From Desertivirga sp966211215 (lineage in GTDB: Bacteria; Bacteroidota; Bacteroidia; Sphingobacteriales; Sphingobacteriaceae), in NCBI GenBank assembly GCA_966211215.1, contig CBIHNR010000134.1, forward strand, positions 1 to 15,707: a stretch of DNA of 15,707 bases, written 5' to 3'. Each line of letters starts with the position of its first letter. Positions within the stretch are counted from its first letter, which is position 1. This document shows positions 12,403 to 15,707 of the stretch, piece after piece. Made by a program: the position numbers and the translations under genes. The notes under the pieces were generated by a model. It saw only the letters and a list, made by a program, of their open reading frames with translations, made no database searches and was not told the DNA's origin.

Positions 12403-14865
12403 TTAATAAGAAATATTAAAAGAATCTTTATCGTTTTTAACCACTACACTTTTAACATTTACACCTTCAATCGGATTTGCAGTCCCTTGCGGATCGAACC
12501 TTGAAACCGGGTTAACAAAGGAAACAAAATCGTTTTTTAGAGTAATTGCTTTGCCTGATTTATTGAATGAACTGATGTTATCAAAGCCATGAAACATCAG
12601 CTTCAGGTTATTAAATTTCGATTTAAAGGAGCCTTCAACTTTTCCGAAAGAAATGGTTTTACCAGCCGCATCGTAAGAAATTGTACGCTTGAAAAAGGCA
12701 CCATTTTCATAATTGTAGCTCTCGCCGTCATCTTCATAATACACAAAACTATTGTTTACGTCGCCCTTATAAACATGTACCACGAGCGTATCAGTTGGCT
12801 TTTCGCTTGTGTTTTGAATTAAAGACTGCATAGGAATGATACTACTTTCTTTTACATATACAGGCAACTGTTTCATTGCTAATGGAATGATTTTTTCCTG
12901 GTTTCCCATTTCAACCGCATCTGTATACAAATCATAGAATTTTCCTTTCGGGAAGTACATTTTCGCAAAGCCTTTGTTGCTTTCTGATGGTGCTACCAAA
13001 AATGCCCGCCCAAAGAAATACTGGTTCTGGAATTGTGTATCGTATACTTTAGCATCATGAGTATAATCAATTGCCAGTGTGCGCATTATGGGTTGTCCAT
13101 TTTGTGTGGCTTCATAAAAAGATGAATACAGGTATGGCAGCATTTTATAACGAAGGTTAACGTAGTTACGGGAGATTTCCAATGCCTCTTCCCCATAAGC
13201 CCATGGCTCCGACGATTTGGTATTTACCCCTGTATGGTTTCTAAAGTAAGGAGTAAATGCTCCAATTTGCATCCAGCGGGTAAATAAGGCTACTGTCGGA
13301 TTTCCGGTAAAGCCGCCAATATCCATCCCGGTAAAAGGCACTCCACTTACACCCAGGCTGTTTAACAAACGTACACCCAAAAGCATATGATCGTCTTCTG
13401 CGCGATTATCGCCGGTCCAGATTGCGGTGTAACGCTGTAAGCCAGCATACCCAGCCCTGGTTAAAATAAAAGGGCGTTTTTTCATTTCGGTGCGGGCACT
13501 TTCATAGCTTGCACGGGCCATGTTTAAAGCGTATGCATTGCGGGCTTCCCTGTGTGTGGTTAGCTTGCCGTCGTAATCGAATAAGATATTATTAGGCATT
13601 TTCTGGCCCCAGGTAGCAATCTCATTCATATCGTTCCATAAGCCGCTCACGCCTGTTTTTGCAAAAAACTTTACTTCATTGCCCCACCATTTACGCCCTT
13701 TTTCACTGGTAAAATCAGGGAAATGGCACCAGCCTGGCCACACCTGGCCAGTGTAGTTCTGGCCATCGCTATACTTAATAAAAATATTGTCTTTCAATCC
13801 ACGTTCGTACGCTCCGTAGCCCTGCTCCACTTTAATACCCGGGTCTACAATTACGGTGGCTTTGAAACCCAGGTCATTCAATTTATTTGTCATTTTTAGC
13901 GGATCGGGAAAGCGGTTTTTATCCCAGGTGAACAGTTTGTAGTTATCCATATAGTGGATATCCAACGTAATTCCGTCTGCAGGGATCTTTTTTTCGCGCA
14001 GTGTTTGCGCCACCCTTAACACCTCTGTATCAGGATAATAACTATAACGATTTTGCTGATAACCCAGGCTCCAAAGCGGTGGCATCACCATTCTCCCCGT
14101 TAATCCGGTATATGAGGTTATAATATCGGCCAGGTTTTTATTGTAAATGAAATAGTAGTTCATCTCGCCTCCTTGCGCACTGAACGATGAAAAGCGGTTA
14201 TTACTAGCCCCGAAATTGAAATCTGACTGATAGGTATTATCCAGAAAAATACCATAGTTCAGGTTGTTATGAATGCCAACATAAAATGGAATGGAAGAAT
14301 AAATAGGGTCCTGATCGGTGCGGTAACCAAAGGCATCGGTATTCCAGTTGGTGTAGCCGCTGCCTTTACGGTCGAGGTTGCCCGTTTTTTCGCCTAGTCC
14401 GATAAAGCGTTCACCGTCCTGCATTTTCTTATAGGTAGCTACCTCCTCGCCTATCCATGATGTACCCAGCCCACTTTCATCCTGATTGATCACCTTGCCG
14501 TCCCTGGTATAAAAAGCAACTGAAAAAGGTGTTTTTGTGATTTTGGCCTGAAGCGAATCAGTGCTGATGTTTATCTCATTGCTCGTCTGGTTTATATCTG
14601 CCTTTACCTGTTGGGGCTTTGCAACAACAGCATAAGAAAAATCCCTTCCTAAAGGCTGCTTGTCTAGCCTCACACGAATAACGTTTGGCGCATAAACAAT
14701 TACTTCGCCATGAGCATTCTGTGCCGAAAAGCTTACTTTTTGCCCATCTATAGTTACTGATGTGATATTGCCAGGCGTTTTAACCGGCGAAGTTTGAGCC
14801 ATGGAAGCAATATTTGCCAGCATGGACAATACGAGTATCCCGAGTGTGGTTAGATTAAATTTCAT
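12403..14865 (-). CDS. GH31 alpha-glucosidase, periplasmic
   Basis: Exo-acting glucosidase expected to release glucose from the non-reducing ends of maltodextrins, or from alpha-1,6 branches. The 820 residues open with a signal peptide (MKFNLTTLGILVLSMLANIASMA, cleavage before QT). A galactose-mutarotase-like N-terminal domain follows (about 35-250, with ERFIGLGEKTGNLDRKG). The catalytic barrel (about 260-600) carries the GH31 signature GLWNDMNE with nucleophile D412, and AIWTGDNRAED with acid/base D486. Other family blocks are PPLWSLGYQQNRYSYYPD, DGITLDIHYMD and GVPFTGMDIGGF. After the barrel come the proximal beta domain and a C-terminal sandwich of DUF5110 type (VYKGDVNNSFVYYEDDGESYNYENG). 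Length is typical. It follows the SusE-like gene by 69 bases, separated by a strong hairpin. In Bacteroides the equivalent place is taken by the GH97 enzyme SusB. Confidence 0.93.
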   Translation of the reverse strand: MKFNLTTLGILVLSMLANIASMAQTSPVKTPGNITSVTIDGQKVSFSAQNAHGEVIVYAPNVIRVRLDKQPLGRDFSYAVVAKPQQVKADINQTSNEINISTDSLQAKITKTPFSVAFYTRDGKVINQDESGLGTSWIGEEVATYKKMQDGERFIGLGEKTGNLDRKGSGYTNWNTDAFGYRTDQDPIYSSIPFYVGIHNNLNYGIFLDNTYQSDFNFGASNNRFSSFSAQGGEMNYYFIYNKNLADIITSYTGLTGRMVMPPLWSLGYQQNRYSYYPDTEVLRVAQTLREKKIPADGITLDIHYMDNYKLFTWDKNRFPDPLKMTNKLNDLGFKATVIVDPGIKVEQGYGAYERGLKDNIFIKYSDGQNYTGQVWPGWCHFPDFTSEKGRKWWGNEVKFFAKTGVSGLWNDMNEIATWGQKMPNNILFDYDGKLTTHREARNAYALNMARASYESARTEMKKRPFILTRAGYAGLQRYTAIWTGDNRAEDDHMLLGVRLLNSLGVSGVPFTGMDIGGFTGNPTVALFTRWMQIGAFTPYFRNHTGVNTKSSEPWAYGEEALEISRNYVNLRYKMLPYLYSSFYEATQNGQPIMRTLAIDYTHDAKVYDTQFQNQYFFGRAFLVAPSESNKGFAKMYFPKGKFYDLYTDAVEMGNQEKIIPLAMKQLPVYVKESSIIPMQSLIQNTSEKPTDTLVVHVYKGDVNNSFVYYEDDGESYNYENGAFFKRTISYDAAGKTISFGKVEGSFKSKFNNLKLMFHGFDNISSFNKSGKAITLKNDFVSFVNPVSRFDPQGTANPIEGVNVKSVVVKNDKDSFNISY

Positions 14866-14886
14866 TCTGATTAGTTTTTGCTAGGG

Positions 14887-14919
14887 AAATTCGCCCGGCC
14901 ATTGGGGCCGGGTGAATTT
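14887..14919. promoter_or_regulatory. 14-bp intercistronic hairpin between SusE-like and GH31 genes
   Basis: AAATTCGCCCGGCC (14887-14900) pairs with GGCCGGGTGAATTT (14906-14919) through 14 positions with a single G-T wobble and a 5-base loop. It occupies most of the 69-base gap. On the transcribed strand it is followed by CCCTAGC, not by a T run, so it is more likely a partial terminator or an mRNA-stabilising 3' structure for the upstream binding-protein mRNA than a full stop. Confidence 0.7.
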
Positions 14920-14934
14920 GAAATGTAAAGTTGA

Positions 14935-15707
14935 TTACAATTTTGTTAAGGTATACGTATTGGTTTCGAGGCTAAATTCTACTTTGTAGTTACCACTTGC
15001 GGGGATGTTAATATCGCTTCCGCCAGATGCCAGTGCGCCTCCGGAACCACCGTAATTGGTTCCCCAATCGTCGTTAAGCCTAAACTTAATAGCACCAGCG
15101 GTAAGCGGAATTGTTATGCTCCATGTTCTAGTACCGTTATTATAGGCCATATCGCTATCAGAATCCCATCCGGTTGGTGTTGCACTACCAATGATGCCAA
15201 ATGAGTATGGTGCTATGGTTAAGGTAAGTGCGTTTAAGTCGGCTGTTAGTTTATGCGAGCCTGCTGCCGGAGCTGCAAGGTCGCCACCACCGATTGCTAA
15301 AGTTCCGTCGGAAGATCCTTTACCATATTCAGGCGGCCCCCATAATTTTTTGGTAAGGATTTTAAAGCCAAGGTTTGACGGCGTAAACTTTATAATTCCA
15401 GTATAAACACCATTTCCGGCCAAAGACACCAAACTATCGGCTGAAGCTGGATCCCAGCCCTGGTAAGCTCCGGGAACGTAGGCCCACTCTATTGAGGAAT
15501 AAGGAGTTATTCTCAGAGTAAGTACATTTGAGTATACCGGAGCATATTGGTCTGATATGGAAGATTTAATCCTTACTTCAAAATTGGAGGGCACCTCGGT
15601 TGGCACATTAAGTGCAAGCACCAATTTATTTAACTCGGCGACGGTAAGCTCCTTGGTTGCAGCCTTTGTATCAAAAGTAGCTTCAGAGAACTTTGTAAAG
15701 TTTGAGT
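14935..15707 (-). CDS. susE: SusE/SusF-type outer-membrane starch-binding protein, C-terminal part
   Basis: The reverse frame is open from the right edge (SNFTKFSEATFDTKAATKELTV...) to TAA at 14935, about 257 codons, so the start lies outside. An in-frame TTG at 15624 is not a real start, because the SusE-like sequence continues before it. The first part (LTVAELNKLVLALNVPTEVPSNFEVRIKSS...YSNVLTLRITPYS) matches the SusE N-terminal domain. Two tandem starch-binding modules follow, each with a W-G-x2-Y/N core: FKILTKKLWGPPEYGKG...GGGDLAAPAAGSHKLTADLNALTLTI and IKFRLNDDWGTNYGGSG...GGSDINIPASGNYKVEFSLETNTYTLTKL. Such proteins sit on the cell surface as lipoproteins and hold starch for the SusCD transporter. 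The lipobox, susC and susD are expected beyond the right edge. It would be the upstream gene of the cluster in view. Confidence 0.88.
   Translation of the reverse strand, partial: SNFTKFSEATFDTKAATKELTVAELNKLVLALNVPTEVPSNFEVRIKSSISDQYAPVYSNVLTLRITPYSSIEWAYVPGAYQGWDPASADSLVSLAGNGVYTGIIKFTPSNLGFKILTKKLWGPPEYGKGSSDGTLAIGGGDLAAPAAGSHKLTADLNALTLTIAPYSFGIIGSATPTGWDSDSDMAYNNGTRTWSITIPLTAGAIKFRLNDDWGTNYGGSGGALASGGSDINIPASGNYKVEFSLETNTYTLTKL

Noticed and set aside
15622..15624. TTG as a start for the SusE-like protein
   Set aside because: SusE-domain sequence continues in frame before it up to the window edge, so the gene is simply cut by the window.

Overview
The window looks like chromosomal DNA of a Bacteroidota member, most likely of the family Sphingobacteriaceae (Pedobacter/Mucilaginibacter type). 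Pointers are the Sus-type starch locus (SusE-like lipid-anchored starch-binding protein plus GH31 and GH13 enzymes), TAnnTTTG promoter boxes, few Shine-Dalgarno sequences, moderately AT-rich DNA, and several families of dispersed intergenic palindromes. The genus is an inference.

Left part (1-1500): the N-terminus of a GAF-domain signalling protein runs off the left edge on the minus strand. A 364-base gene-free stretch follows, then a solitary class II tRNA with a Tyr-type GTA anticodon. This tRNA has two irregularities (G instead of U before the anticodon, and an unpaired base between the T-stem and the acceptor stem) and is followed directly by a strong intrinsic terminator. A 75-residue conserved-looking small protein lies next, followed by a cluster of REP-like hairpins.

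Middle part (1500-8270): a mostly unrelated set of genes. These are a secreted PL10-type pectate lyase, a membrane PAS-PAS sensor with a phosphoacceptor histidine domain but no ATPase domain, uroporphyrinogen-III C-methyltransferase (cobA), a divergently transcribed glycerate 2-kinase, a small lipidated mono-haem cytochrome and a WYL-family regulator. A 141-bp MITE-like element with about 18-bp inverted ends lies just after the sensor gene. A second REP-like cluster fills the space between the convergent glycerate kinase and cytochrome genes.

Right part (8270-15707): a starch/maltodextrin utilisation cluster, all on the minus strand and so read from the right edge leftwards. The order is a SusE-type starch-binding protein (partial), a GH31 alpha-glucosidase, a SusA-like periplasmic GH13 neopullulanase/cyclomaltodextrinase, and a GH13 lipoprotein with an N-terminal glycogen-binding-like domain. 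A plausible division of labour is capture and cutting of starch at the surface by SusE and the lipoprotein amylase, then periplasmic breakdown by the SusA-like enzyme and GH31. The susC/susD transporter genes would be expected just beyond the right edge. The gaps inside the cluster hold a 14-bp hairpin, a nested-hairpin element and an ACGAATT array, all of which may act on differential expression or mRNA stability.

Several start codons were moved downstream of the longest open frame, because family N-termini, signal peptides or promoter boxes point to the inner ATG. I recognised no insertion sequence, phage gene or CRISPR array. The best candidates for a second look are the aberrant tRNA-Tyr-like gene and the dispersed repeat elements.
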